A DNA stretch of 64,000 bases from Pseudodesulfovibrio sp. (GTDB lineage Bacteria > Desulfobacterota > Desulfovibrionia > Desulfovibrionales > Desulfovibrionaceae). The DNA lies in the NCBI GenBank assembly GCA_016744135.1, contig JADGEX010000002.1, positions 682,001 to 746,000 on the forward strand. Reading direction: 5' to 3'. Both the position numbers and the translations under genes were made by a program. The notes beneath the pieces are model-generated. The model did not search any database, was not told the DNA's origin, and saw nothing but the letters and a program-made list of their open reading frames with translations. Shown here one piece after another: positions 1 to 7,606 of this stretch (position 1 is the first letter of the stretch; each line of letters begins with the position of its first letter).

Positions 1-125
1 AGTGGTTCAGGACATTCAAAAAGTTTGATGCCGTCTTCGAAACTCAGCCGTTCGCCGACCTCGACCTTGTCTCTAATGTCGGCAAGGCCCATGTTCGCAT
101 AATAATCACTGTTGAATAGACGCAT
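1..125 (-). CDS. mqnE: Aminofutalosine synthase MqnE, N-terminal part (runs off window)
   Basis: Only the first 41 codons are present, reading leftward from an ATG at 125-123. The translated start (MRLFNSDYYANMGLADIRDK, then VEVGERLSFEDG and LFECPEP) has the look of the N-terminus of radical SAM aminofutalosine synthase, which in this family precedes the CxxxCxxC cluster motif. MqnE joins chorismate-derived 3-((1-carboxyvinyl)oxy)benzoate to SAM in the futalosine route to menaquinone. A GGGAGAA ribosome-binding site lies 6 bases before the ATG. The gene starts 14 bases after the stop of the TetR gene on the same strand, so the two are probably co-transcribed. The divergent mqnD at 912 belongs to the same pathway and supports the call. 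The radical SAM core lies outside the window. Confidence 0.75.
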   Translation of the reverse strand, partial: MRLFNSDYYANMGLADIRDKVEVGERLSFEDGIKLFECPEP

Positions 126-139
126 TGCTTCTCCCGTAT

Positions 140-790
140 TCAGGATGGATTACCCAGTCCACGCCGGAGAAAATCCGTTATGGCGCGGGCTTTGTTTTCC
201 GTTGTTTGTTTGTCTGTGTCGTACAGGGTTATGGGGCCGTCCAGATATGGAACGGTGTGTGCCTGAAAAAAACGATCCATGATGGAATCCAGATGAAAAA
301 CTACCATATCCGGATCAAGATCATTGCGAAGTTCGCCTGATTTCATGGCCGCAGTGACCAATGGTCGGAGATATTTTGTTGATCCCCGGCGTACTTCACT
401 GAGAAATTTGTCGCGCATGGGGAAATTTTCTTGAAAGAGCATTTTCAGGTAAATTCGATAGATGTGCGGGTGTGCTTGTATGAAGTCCACGCCGGCCAAC
501 AGGCTTTTTTCTATGCGCTCGAAAAAGTCTTTGTCCGAGGTGGTCTCTCGGATATGTTTGAGAGGCTGTTTGAATTGATTGATTGCATGGCCGAATAAGT
601 ATTCAAAAAGTCCCTGCTTGTTGCCGAAATATTTGAATAACGAGCCTTTGGCAATACCGAGTCGTTTGACGATCCGGTTGATGCTGGCTTGATGATATCC
701 ATGCTCGGCGAATTCGGACGTGGCTTCGTTTAATACGCGCTCTCGTTTTTCGTCGGGCAGATTTTCAAAAGTTTTTGGGTTCTGTGTCAT
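140..790 (-). CDS. TetR-family transcriptional regulator next to menaquinone genes
   Basis: A 216-residue TetR/AcrR-type repressor. The N-terminal helix-turn-helix lies at about residues 15-60 and includes ASINRIVKRLGIAKGSLFKYF followed by NKQGLFEYLF, a typical TetR DNA-binding domain. The rest is the helical ligand-binding and dimer domain, whose ligand cannot be inferred. The ATG at 790 (MTQNPKTF) is preferred over an in-frame GTG at 844, because the 54 bases between them hold a perfect inverted repeat that looks like the protein's own operator. It is upstream of mqnE on the same strand (14-base gap) and divergent from mqnD, so it probably autoregulates and controls menaquinone synthesis genes. 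That regulatory role is inference from position. Confidence 0.85.
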   Translation of the reverse strand: MTQNPKTFENLPDEKRERVLNEATSEFAEHGYHQASINRIVKRLGIAKGSLFKYFGNKQGLFEYLFGHAINQFKQPLKHIRETTSDKDFFERIEKSLLAGVDFIQAHPHIYRIYLKMLFQENFPMRDKFLSEVRRGSTKYLRPLVTAAMKSGELRNDLDPDMVVFHLDSIMDRFFQAHTVPYLDGPITLYDTDKQTTENKARAITDFLRRGLGNPS

Positions 791-828
791 ATGGTTACTC
801 TTGATTTCACCGCGTGGTTCGATTAGTG

Positions 829-844
829 GTGACCAGGTGGTCAC
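829..844. promoter_or_regulatory. Candidate TetR operator between tetR-mqnE and mqnD
   Basis: A perfect 7-base inverted repeat, GTGACCA-GG-TGGTCAC, sits 39 bases upstream of the tetR ATG and 68 bases upstream of mqnD. TetR proteins usually bind short palindromes in the divergent region next to their own gene, and this is the only strong one in the gap. Assignment to the neighbouring TetR protein is inference. Confidence 0.5.
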
Positions 845-911
845 TATCCTTATAAGGGGCGGTCTCGCCTGTCAATAGGAGTGAAGCTATTTTATATGCC
901 AGGAGGCTTTC

Positions 912-1739
912 ATGAAGAGGACATTAACGCTCGGATATTCACCTTGCCCAAATGATACGTATATTTTTCAAGCGCTTGCATTAGGGACGGTCAACTGGCC
1001 GGGAGGTCTTGATATAACTTTGGCTGATGTTGAGGAGTTGAATGGTCAGGCTGCGTCCGGTTTACTTGATGTCGTGAAGGTGTCTGTTGCCGCCGCTGCT
1101 GGGATTCTGGATGAATACGTGCTGCTTCGGGCTGGTGGAGCCATGGGATATGGCGTCGGTCCTATTTTGGTAGCAGGAGAAGCGTGTGACCTTGCCGCTT
1201 TGGACGGCAGGAAAATAGCTATTCCGGGACGAAATACTACGGCCAATCTGTTATTTGGATTGTGTTGTCGTGAGGCTGGTATACATGTTGAGTTGGTTGA
1301 AATGGTTTTTGACGAAGTCATGCCTGCGGTTGTGGCTGGAGAAGTCGCTGCCGGGGTTGTTATTCATGAAGGCCGTTTCACTTTCGCTGATCAAGGGTTG
1401 ACGCGAGTCCTTGATCTTGGAGCATGGTGGGAGAAGTACACGGGGCTGCCTATCCCGTTGGGTGCCATAGCTATTAAGCGTTCACTTGGTTCTGAGGTGG
1501 CCGTTCAAATGAACGAAGCTATTCGGCAAAGTTTGATTGCAGCAAGAGAGCATCCCGAAATTGGACGGGAATATATCAAGTCGCATGCACAGGAAATGGA
1601 CGATGAAGTTATTGCGACACATATTGATACTTTTGTGACAGAGTATAGTTTGGATGTAGGAGACGGCGGCGTGGAGGCTGTGTCCAGATTGCTGAAGGAG
1701 GCGGGGTGTACTCGTGAAGATGTTTTTATTTCAGTGTAG
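912..1739 (+). CDS. mqnD: 1,4-dihydroxy-6-naphthoate synthase MqnD
   Basis: A 275-residue protein of the MqnD family, which converts cyclic de-hypoxanthine futalosine to 1,4-dihydroxy-6-naphthoate in the futalosine menaquinone pathway. Family signatures are the opening LTLGYSPCPNDTYIF, the VSVAAAAGILDEY segment, the GYGVGPILVA glycine-rich loop, and the VIHEGRFTF motif carrying the conserved His. It has the periplasmic-binding-protein fold but no signal peptide, in line with a cytosolic enzyme. The start ATG has an AGGAGG site 5 bases upstream. It is divergent from tetR-mqnE, which carries another enzyme of the same pathway. A strong hairpin with a T-run follows the stop. Confidence 0.92.
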   Translation: MKRTLTLGYSPCPNDTYIFQALALGTVNWPGGLDITLADVEELNGQAASGLLDVVKVSVAAAAGILDEYVLLRAGGAMGYGVGPILVAGEACDLAALDGRKIAIPGRNTTANLLFGLCCREAGIHVELVEMVFDEVMPAVVAGEVAAGVVIHEGRFTFADQGLTRVLDLGAWWEKYTGLPIPLGAIAIKRSLGSEVAVQMNEAIRQSLIAAREHPEIGREYIKSHAQEMDDEVIATHIDTFVTEYSLDVGDGGVEAVSRLLKEAGCTREDVFISV

Positions 1740-1764
1740 AATTTCCACCTGAATAAATTCCATG

Positions 1765-1804
1765 ACGGACGAGAAGCTTATGATGCGTTCTCGTCCGTTT
1801 TTTT
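1765..1804 (+). terminator. Rho-independent terminator after mqnD
   Basis: A perfect 11-base stem (1765-1775 with 1788-1798, beginning ACGGACGAGAA) with a 12-base loop, followed by seven T. The right half overlaps the last codons of the convergent EamA transporter gene, so the two transcription units share this boundary. Confidence 0.85.
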
Positions 1805-2680
1805 ACCGCCTTGGCTGACGAATACCCCGACAATTACCAGCGCAGACGCTGCGTATTGTATCCAATTGAGTCGTTCGTTGAGGAATAACATTCCCAAGAT
1901 AAGCGTGATGACCGGGATCAGATTGATAAAGGATGAGGCTTGGCCAACCGGGATTTTTGACATGCCGTAGTTATAGAGACCGTAGGCCAGGATAGTGACC
2001 ATGATGCCGAGATAAAAAATAGTGGAGATGCCGAAAAGGTCAAATGATGTTGGCAGGGTGGTTGATGGTAGGAAGATAAGGGGAAAGTAGAATATGGCTC
2101 CGATGAATGCTTGCACCATAGTTAGAAACCACGGATTGTAACGAGGTGTAAGTTTTTTAAGAGAGATCATGTACCCGACTGCACAGATCATGGCCATGAA
2201 TTCCAAGAAGTTACCAAGGATCGGATTGGAGGCTGTTTCGGTGGATTCAGCTGCGGCAGACAGTATAACGGCCCCGATAATGGCGAGTCCAAAGCTGATA
2301 GTCATGCGGCGGGTGAGCTTTTCACCAAGGGTGAATCGGGCAACCACTGCCGCCATGAGTGGAAGCAGAGCGCAGATCATTCCTGCCTGTGATGCGTCTG
2401 TATATGTCAGGGCCATTGCTTCAAAGACGAAATAGAATCCTGGTTCACAGACGCCCATGAATATGAGGAGTTTCCAGTCGCCAGCTTGATAATTGATGTT
2501 TTTCAGTTTCTTGAAAACAAGAAGAAAACAGAGGCTGGCAATAAGCATACGCCCAAAGATGACCACCATCGGGTCGAATCGCTGGAAAGCGAATTTGAGA
2601 ACGATGAAGGAACTGGACCAGAGCAGGACAGCTATGCCGAGAGCTAGAAATGCCTGGGTTTTACCTGATATCTTGCGCAA
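1778..2680 (-). CDS. EamA/DMT-family membrane transporter
   Basis: A 300-residue, strongly hydrophobic protein with about ten predicted membrane helices arranged as two EamA repeats. Examples are the first helix near residues 8-28 (FLALGIAVLLWSSSFIVLKF) and the last pair near 245-290, which contains the usual GQASSFINLIPV loop. The family exports metabolites such as amino acids or drugs across the inner membrane; the substrate cannot be told here. The start is probably a TTG at 2680, preceded by AGAGG at suitable distance; no nearby ATG fits. It is convergent with mqnD and lies downstream of the zinc-ribbon gene, from which a hairpin separates it. Confidence 0.85.
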   Translation of the reverse strand: MRKISGKTQAFLALGIAVLLWSSSFIVLKFAFQRFDPMVVIFGRMLIASLCFLLVFKKLKNINYQAGDWKLLIFMGVCEPGFYFVFEAMALTYTDASQAGMICALLPLMAAVVARFTLGEKLTRRMTISFGLAIIGAVILSAAAESTETASNPILGNFLEFMAMICAVGYMISLKKLTPRYNPWFLTMVQAFIGAIFYFPLIFLPSTTLPTSFDLFGISTIFYLGIMVTILAYGLYNYGMSKIPVGQASSFINLIPVITLILGMLFLNERLNWIQYAASALVIVGVFVSQGGKKTDENAS

Positions 2681-2758
2681 TATGGGAACCTCTTTTACAA
2701 ACTGTATTTTGATTTACCATTGATCATATGGGATGGAAACAGGATTTGGTCCATGAAA

Positions 2759-2795
2759 CGTGAAAAGGGTTTCGCATAGCGAAACCCTTTTCACG
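2759..2795 (-). terminator. Long perfect hairpin after the zinc-ribbon gene
   Basis: A perfect 17-base stem (2759-2775 with 2779-2795) with a 3-base ATA loop. It lies 20 bases beyond the stop of the leftward gene at 2816 and before the EamA start. The T-run after it on the minus strand is weak, so it may act as a terminator or an mRNA-stabilising 3' hairpin. Confidence 0.6.
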
Positions 2796-2815
2796 GTGTT
2801 CTATGAAAAAAACTT

Positions 2816-3085
2816 TTAGTGAGGGCAGACGGCAAGGACGTTGACCGGCTTAAATCCATTGCCCGGATCTTCAGCGTACCGGCATCCCAAGTGGGAATCC
2901 TCGCGTTTATGAAGGATGTCCTCTTCGGAACCGAGGTAATGCGGACAGTTGTTGTTGTTGCAAATCAGAATGACATTCCACCCGGTTTCGGGCGGTGCGA
3001 GCCACGCTTCCATCGTTTTGCCGCAATGCGGACAATCTCTGTCAGGCAACTCGGTGACTATTCCGGCATATTCGTGAATGACCAT
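2816..3085 (-). CDS. Small Cys-rich zinc-ribbon-like protein
   Basis: An 89-residue protein with two clear cysteine motifs, DCPHCGKTMEAW near residue 17 and CNNNNCPHY near residue 43, plus later CRYAED and a terminal CPH. The spacing suggests a zinc ribbon; the function is not recognisable. The start at 3085 (MVIHEYAG) is chosen because AAGGAG lies 7 bases before it; a longer frame beginning 54 bases upstream has no such site. It lies on the same strand 93 bases after darP and is followed by a strong hairpin, so it may be the last gene of the MCE operon or a separate unit. Confidence 0.75.
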   Translation of the reverse strand: MVIHEYAGIVTELPDRDCPHCGKTMEAWLAPPETGWNVILICNNNNCPHYLGSEEDILHKREDSHLGCRYAEDPGNGFKPVNVLAVCPH

Positions 3086-3178
3086 GGTTATCTCCTTGCA
3101 GTACGACGGAATCTGCCGCCGATCATGTTCTGTCGGCAATAGATAAAACCTGATTGGCCCACGTCAAGAGGGAAGACG

Positions 3179-3712
3179 TTAATTTTCTCTATCTAAAGGC
3201 AAAGTGCGCAGTAATTTGAAGAGTGCTCGAGAGTCTTTGGGTGGTTTTCCTTTAGCCTTTTCTCTCCGTGCGCCCAGTGTAAGCTGACGGAGTCTCTGTC
3301 CGTTCTCGGGGTAGGTGTCGAAAAGTTCCTGCAGGAGATCGTCATTGCCGTCTATCAATCGTTCTCTTATTATTTCAAGCCGATGGAATCCTGCTGTTTT
3401 AATCGAATGCCCATTTTTCGCTGCTTCGACAATCTCTTGTACATGGCTGGTATCAAAGGTGCGCATGAGTTTGCCCACGTACTGCATGTGGCGACGTGTG
3501 GCTTCATGTTTGGGGATTTTTTTGATGAGCAGCAGAGCTTCTTCCACTTCAGGAGGGAGGTTGGCTTCTTTGATAGTGGCATCGCCAAGAGCGGCGAGGT
3601 CTATACCGAGTTGCTGCAACTCCCTCATATCTTTTTTCAATTGGGTACGGCTCGGACCTTCATAGGCTTCGTCGAATTCCTCGGGGCGATATATTTTGTT
3701 TTTCTTTCCCAT
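3179..3712 (-). CDS. darP: Ribosome-associated protein DarP (YjgA/DUF615)
   Basis: A 177-residue basic, helical protein of the DUF615 family. The family's E. coli member DarP (183 residues) takes part in maturation of the 50S ribosomal subunit. Matching features are the PEEFDE(A)YEGPSRTQLKKDM opening, the central RHMQYVGKLMR segment, and the C-terminal RQLTLGARREK and ALFKLLR blocks. The ATG at 3712 follows the lipoprotein stop by only 2 bases, so it is translated as part of the MCE operon. That linkage to lipid transport looks like operon convenience rather than function. Confidence 0.88.
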   Translation of the reverse strand: MGKKNKIYRPEEFDEAYEGPSRTQLKKDMRELQQLGIDLAALGDATIKEANLPPEVEEALLLIKKIPKHEATRRHMQYVGKLMRTFDTSHVQEIVEAAKNGHSIKTAGFHRLEIIRERLIDGNDDLLQELFDTYPENGQRLRQLTLGARREKAKGKPPKDSRALFKLLRTLPLDREN

Positions 3713-3714
3713 TA

Positions 3715-4329
3715 TTACTTCAGGCCTGCGGCTCTCAGGTCGGTTTCAAGATTGGTGTAAATGGTCTGGACTCCCTGAGTCATGGCGTTGATCAGGGCTG
3801 TAGCTGAAGACTCGGGCATAGGTATACGCTCGGTATAGGTGCTGGAGAAAATGATTTCATTATTCGCCGAAGCTTCATCAACTACGAAGAACTGCATTCC
3901 CACTACTGCGGCGGGTGTGTCAAGGGAATAGTCACCATAGAGCGAGTTGACGACGCCTTCCAGCGTTAATCCGGGGACGACCATGCTGCCGGGTTTGATA
4001 ATGTGGGTAAAGAGTTTGGAACCTCTGAGCCACTTGCGCAGTTCCGTGGTCAGCATGTCTGCCGGGGGAACAAAGAACATATTGTAGAAGTCTGATTCAA
4101 TACGTCCCTGTTTGCCGCGATATACCAGTTCTCGGGTGTTGTAGAGATTTGATATGGACAGCCTACGGATTTTGAGCACGAAATCGTACCCGGTTTGGAC
4201 CTGCTCTGCCGAACGGGTTGGAGTGATCTGGAAATACCGTTTGTCCAAGGGCTTTCCGCCCAACTTGACGCAGGCTGCGGTGGTCAGGCCTACAGCCAGT
4301 ATGAGGAAGAGAAGTGTGTTTTTTTTCAT
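3715..4329 (-). CDS. MCE-system auxiliary lipoprotein (ABC_trans_aux/PqiC-like)
   Basis: A 204-residue predicted lipoprotein with a signal peptide (KKNTLLFLILAVGLTTAAC), lipidated at Cys20. The mature part, with segments such as LDKRYFQI, FVLKIRRLSIS and ELVYRGK, fits the ABC-type transport auxiliary family to which PqiC belongs. In MCE systems such proteins sit at the outer membrane and work with the MCE ring protein and its ABC transporter. It lies 15 bases downstream of the mlaD-like gene and directly upstream of darP. No MlaC-type soluble carrier is encoded in this cluster, so this lipoprotein is the most likely outer-membrane partner. Confidence 0.82.
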   Translation of the reverse strand: MKKNTLLFLILAVGLTTAACVKLGGKPLDKRYFQITPTRSAEQVQTGYDFVLKIRRLSISNLYNTRELVYRGKQGRIESDFYNMFFVPPADMLTTELRKWLRGSKLFTHIIKPGSMVVPGLTLEGVVNSLYGDYSLDTPAAVVGMQFFVVDEASANNEIIFSSTYTERIPMPESSATALINAMTQGVQTIYTNLETDLRAAGLK

Positions 4330-4344
4330 GATGTTGATCCCGGT

Positions 4345-5496
4345 TTATTGGTCTTCAGGATTGGGCTTGCTTGGCGGAGTGCCGAAGATCATGCCGGAGG
4401 GATAGCGTTTGGCATCCCCTGTGAGTTCTTTGACGTTTTGCATGACCTCGCGAGTGTCGCCGATAATAGCGTGAATGTTCGCTTCTTCTGAGGCGACAAC
4501 ACCGTTCAGGCGGTTGACTAAAGCATGAACTTTGGCCACTGCTGCGGTCAAATCTGTCGAGGCTTGTGAGATGTTTTCCAGAGTCGGTGCGATTTCGCCC
4601 ATTGCTTTATCCATGCGCGGGTCGCTCAAGGTTTTGCCGAGAACGGCTGATGCCTGTTTGAAGCTGGTGATAGCTATTTTGGCTTCGTGAGCTGCCGCGA
4701 TGATGTCATCTGCGGATTCCGTGATGATTCGATTTACGCCTTCAAGGGCTCCGGCGGTATTGGGAATAATCCTATCCAGAGCCGGATCGGCCATGAGCGT
4801 GTTGGTTCGGGCCAGAATGTTACGGGTGCTATCAAGAATGCCGAGCATCCGTTTACCGGCTTCTTTACCGCTTTCGGTGTTCATGAAGTTGTCGATGGAA
4901 TCAACAATGGATTTGACATCACCGATAATGGATTCAAGGTCTTCCTGTTTGAGGCTGCTTAATGTCTTACTAATGGTGGCGATAGCTCCTTCAACCCTGC
5001 TTAGAGTGGAGGGGACGGACGGAATGTAAGCATGTTCAGGTGTCCATTTGAGGGGGAGAGGGGGGTTGCCCTTTGGATCGTCATAGATGATGTTCAAGAA
5101 GAGCTGTCCGGTTAAGCCAAGTGACGTGGGGCGTATACGCAGACCACGGGCAACATCTTTACGCAGAACTTCAATGAATTTTTCTTCATCAATGAATTCA
5201 AAGAGATCTGGGTTGATGTCGCATTCCACATAGACATATCGGACTTCTCCGATATTCGCGGGGTCGTATTTGTTTGATACGAAATTGATTTCAGCCACAC
5301 GGCCGACGTTGACGCCTCGGAGTTTGACTGGCGAACCCACGGCAAGACCGTTGACTGATTCGTCAAAGTAGGTTTCCAGCGTATAGGTCGTCTGGAAATA
5401 TCTTCCGGCTCCGAGGACGATGACCATCGCGACGAGCATGCTAGCTCCTACGATGATGAACATGCCTAATTTGAAATAATCTCTTTTTCGTACCAT
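4345..5496 (-). CDS. mlaD: MCE-domain lipid-transport protein (MlaD-like)
   Basis: A 383-residue protein with one N-terminal membrane helix (about residues 8-28, LGMFIIVGASMLVAMVIVLG), then an MCE domain (about 35-120: TLETYFDESVNGLAVGSPVKLRGVNVGRV), then a long helical tail to the C-terminus. E. coli MlaD is much shorter (about 180 residues); the long coiled tail resembles LetB/PqiB-type or plant TGD2-like MCE proteins that form a periplasmic tunnel. It would bind lipids in the periplasm and connect the MlaE/F transporter with the outer-membrane lipoprotein. It follows mlaF by 9 bases. Orthology to MlaD itself, rather than another MCE subgroup, is moderately certain. Confidence 0.88.
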   Translation of the reverse strand: MVRKRDYFKLGMFIIVGASMLVAMVIVLGAGRYFQTTYTLETYFDESVNGLAVGSPVKLRGVNVGRVAEINFVSNKYDPANIGEVRYVYVECDINPDLFEFIDEEKFIEVLRKDVARGLRIRPTSLGLTGQLFLNIIYDDPKGNPPLPLKWTPEHAYIPSVPSTLSRVEGAIATISKTLSSLKQEDLESIIGDVKSIVDSIDNFMNTESGKEAGKRMLGILDSTRNILARTNTLMADPALDRIIPNTAGALEGVNRIITESADDIIAAAHEAKIAITSFKQASAVLGKTLSDPRMDKAMGEIAPTLENISQASTDLTAAVAKVHALVNRLNGVVASEEANIHAIIGDTREVMQNVKELTGDAKRYPSGMIFGTPPSKPNPEDQ

Positions 5497-5505
5497 TCCG
5501 TATCC

Positions 5506-6300
5506 TTACTTTGCCGTTTGGGCGTGTGTGCCTTCAGCGGCTTCCAATTCCGGTTGGCGGAGGAAGAAACGTCTGACAAACTGATTGTCCGAGGTATCCC
5601 TGAGTTCTTTGGGGTCTCCTTCGGCAACAATGGATTTGACGTCCTTGTCGAGCATGATAACCCGATCCGCGATTTTGTAAATGGATTCTAGTTCGTGGGT
5701 GACGATGACAAAGGTGATGCCAAGGTTGCGTGACAGGTCGAGAATGAGTTCATCGAGTGCCGCGCTGGAAATAGGATCAAGTCCCGCACCTGGTTCATCC
5801 AGAAAGAGTATGCTTGGGTCCAGAGCCATTGCCCGAGCGATGGCGGCCCGTTTCTTCATGCCGCCGGACAGGGCCGCGGGCATTTTGTACGTGGCGTTTT
5901 CCAGACTGACCATTGCGAGCTTGGACTTGGCAATGAGGGCCATGGCTTCTTGTGGTAGGTTGGTGAATTCTTCCAGTGGCAACATGACGTTTTGCAACAG
6001 TGACATGGAACCAAACAGGGCGCCCATCTGATACATTACGCCGAATTTACGAATGATTGCGTCCCGTTTGGCTCCAAATGCACTGGTTAATTCTTCGTCA
6101 CCGTAAAAAACTTCACCGGCCATGGGATGTATAAGCCCGATCATGTTTTTGAGAAGCGTGGATTTGCCGCAACCGGAACCGCCGAGGATAATGAAAATTT
6201 CGCCTTGCTTAATGTCGAAGCTAACATCTTCAACAATGACTGTATTACCATATCCGCAAGTCAGATTTTGTACGCTTATGACAGTATCTCGTTCGCACAT
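5506..6300 (-). CDS. mlaF: ABC transporter ATPase of the MCE lipid system (MlaF-like)
   Basis: A 264-residue ABC ATPase. Walker A is GGSGCGKSTLL (about residues 39-49), the signature is LSGGMKKRAAIARA, typical of the MlaF/MCE group, Walker B is ILFLDEP and the H-loop is VTHEL. It powers phospholipid movement through the MlaE permease. The 3-base gap after mlaE and the 9-base gap before mlaD point to one translationally linked operon. The Met-Gly-Ala (QMGALF) Q-loop region also fits the family. Confidence 0.93.
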   Translation of the reverse strand: MCERDTVISVQNLTCGYGNTVIVEDVSFDIKQGEIFIILGGSGCGKSTLLKNMIGLIHPMAGEVFYGDEELTSAFGAKRDAIIRKFGVMYQMGALFGSMSLLQNVMLPLEEFTNLPQEAMALIAKSKLAMVSLENATYKMPAALSGGMKKRAAIARAMALDPSILFLDEPGAGLDPISSAALDELILDLSRNLGITFVIVTHELESIYKIADRVIMLDKDVKSIVAEGDPKELRDTSDNQFVRRFFLRQPELEAAEGTHAQTAK

Positions 6301-6303
6301 GTC

Positions 6304-7452
6304 TTATATCCCCAGATAGTAGAATGCCATGGCGAAAATGCCGTCGGCAAAAGCGATGAGAATAATGCCCGAGACCACTGCACTGGTGGTGGACAGACCG
6401 ACTGCGCTGGCACCGGATCGAGTCTGTATGCCACGCAAGCATCCTACACCAGCCACCAAAAAGCTGAAAACCAGTCCTTTACCCATGCCGCTCCAGAAAT
6501 CTCCGTAGTCTAGATAGGAGAAAACTCGGGAGGTGAATGTGACGAGGGGGTACCCCATGGAGAGCATGACAACGGCACCGCCGACCAGTGATGCCAGATT
6601 GAAAAACATGATCATCAAAGGAACGACAAACATGGTGGCAATGATTTTGGGTACTACCAGAAAGCGCATGGGAGATAATCCCATGGTGGTCAGGGCATCC
6701 AGTTCTTCATTAATTTTCATGGTCCCGATTTCAGCGGCAAAGGCGGAGCCGGATCGGGCGGCCAGCAGGATGGACGTAACCAGTGGGCCCATTTCGCGGA
6801 ACATAACGAGACCAAGCATGTTCGGGACGAAAATTTCACCGCCGAATCGTTGCAGACTGATCGCGGATTGAAATGACATGATCAGCCCCATAAGAAAGCC
6901 TATGAGGGTGATGATGAATAGGGATTCAACGCCGACGTTAATGCAGGAGAGCAGGACATTCTTCCATCGAACTTGACTCGGATGAAGGAAGGCCTCGGTG
7001 AGCAATACGGCTGATTCTCCTACGAATGCGATCATTTCGCGGATGCCGGACCATAATTCCCCGATGGCTTCACCGATAGCTGAGGCAAAGTTCCGCCGGT
7101 TCTTTTTCTGGGAGTCCCATGCCGGTATGGGGCTATCCCAGGTCAGGCCGATAAGTTTACGATCCTCTTCCCGAAGATTATTTAGCGTGAGTTGAGCTTC
7201 TTTTTGGGCTGCGAGTTCTTTGATCTTGAGCAGCAGAGCAACCCCGGCTCCGTCGAGATAGGTGACACCGGTCATATCAGTTTCAATGGATGTGAAGGGG
7301 GTGGAATTGCCTGCCTGCACAGTCTCATCCCAAATGCTGGTGATTCCGGGGGCGTCGAGACGTCCTGCGAGCGTAATGACAAGGATTCCATTTCGGTCAG
7401 AAATGGAAACAGTGGCATCGGAAGATTGCATTGTCAGCGGTTGGTTTTTCAC
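6304..7452 (-). CDS. mlaE: STAS-MlaE fusion: MCE-system permease
   Basis: A 382-residue protein combining two parts that are separate MlaB and MlaE proteins in E. coli. Residues about 10-105 form a STAS domain (VITLAGRLDA ... VTYLDGAGVALLLKI). Residues about 150-382 form the MlaE permease with about five membrane helices and the conserved stretches GPLVTSILLAARSGSAFAAE and EELDALTTMG. The STAS loop reads D67-G68-A69-G70; the Ser/Thr usual after the Asp is Gly here. The start is a GTG at 7452 with AGGA upstream, though an ATG 7 codons later is possible. It is the first gene of the operon mlaE-mlaF-mlaD-lipoprotein-darP and is divergent from the Lrp gene. Confidence 0.92.
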   Translation of the reverse strand: MKNQPLTMQSSDATVSISDRNGILVITLAGRLDAPGITSIWDETVQAGNSTPFTSIETDMTGVTYLDGAGVALLLKIKELAAQKEAQLTLNNLREEDRKLIGLTWDSPIPAWDSQKKNRRNFASAIGEAIGELWSGIREMIAFVGESAVLLTEAFLHPSQVRWKNVLLSCINVGVESLFIITLIGFLMGLIMSFQSAISLQRFGGEIFVPNMLGLVMFREMGPLVTSILLAARSGSAFAAEIGTMKINEELDALTTMGLSPMRFLVVPKIIATMFVVPLMIMFFNLASLVGGAVVMLSMGYPLVTFTSRVFSYLDYGDFWSGMGKGLVFSFLVAGVGCLRGIQTRSGASAVGLSTTSAVVSGIILIAFADGIFAMAFYYLGI

Positions 7453-7569
7453 ACCATATCATCCTAATTGTGGGCAAAGATCAAAGTTAATCGACTACTT
7501 TAAATAACTGAGGTTTTGAAAAAATGGAAGGTAGTTGTGTGTATTTATCACGGTGTTTTTCAGTGGGGA

Positions 7570-7598
7570 TTGACAGAAAGAGAAAAGAATATTATTCA
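7570..7598 (+). promoter_or_regulatory. Sigma-70-type promoter for the Lrp gene
   Basis: TTGACA at 7570-7575, a 17-base spacer and TATTCA at 7593-7598 form a good vegetative promoter. Transcription would be expected to start about 7 bases later, almost exactly at the ATG at 7607, and no Shine-Dalgarno sequence is visible before that ATG. Confidence 0.6.
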
Positions 7599-7606
7599 TT
7601 TAAAGT

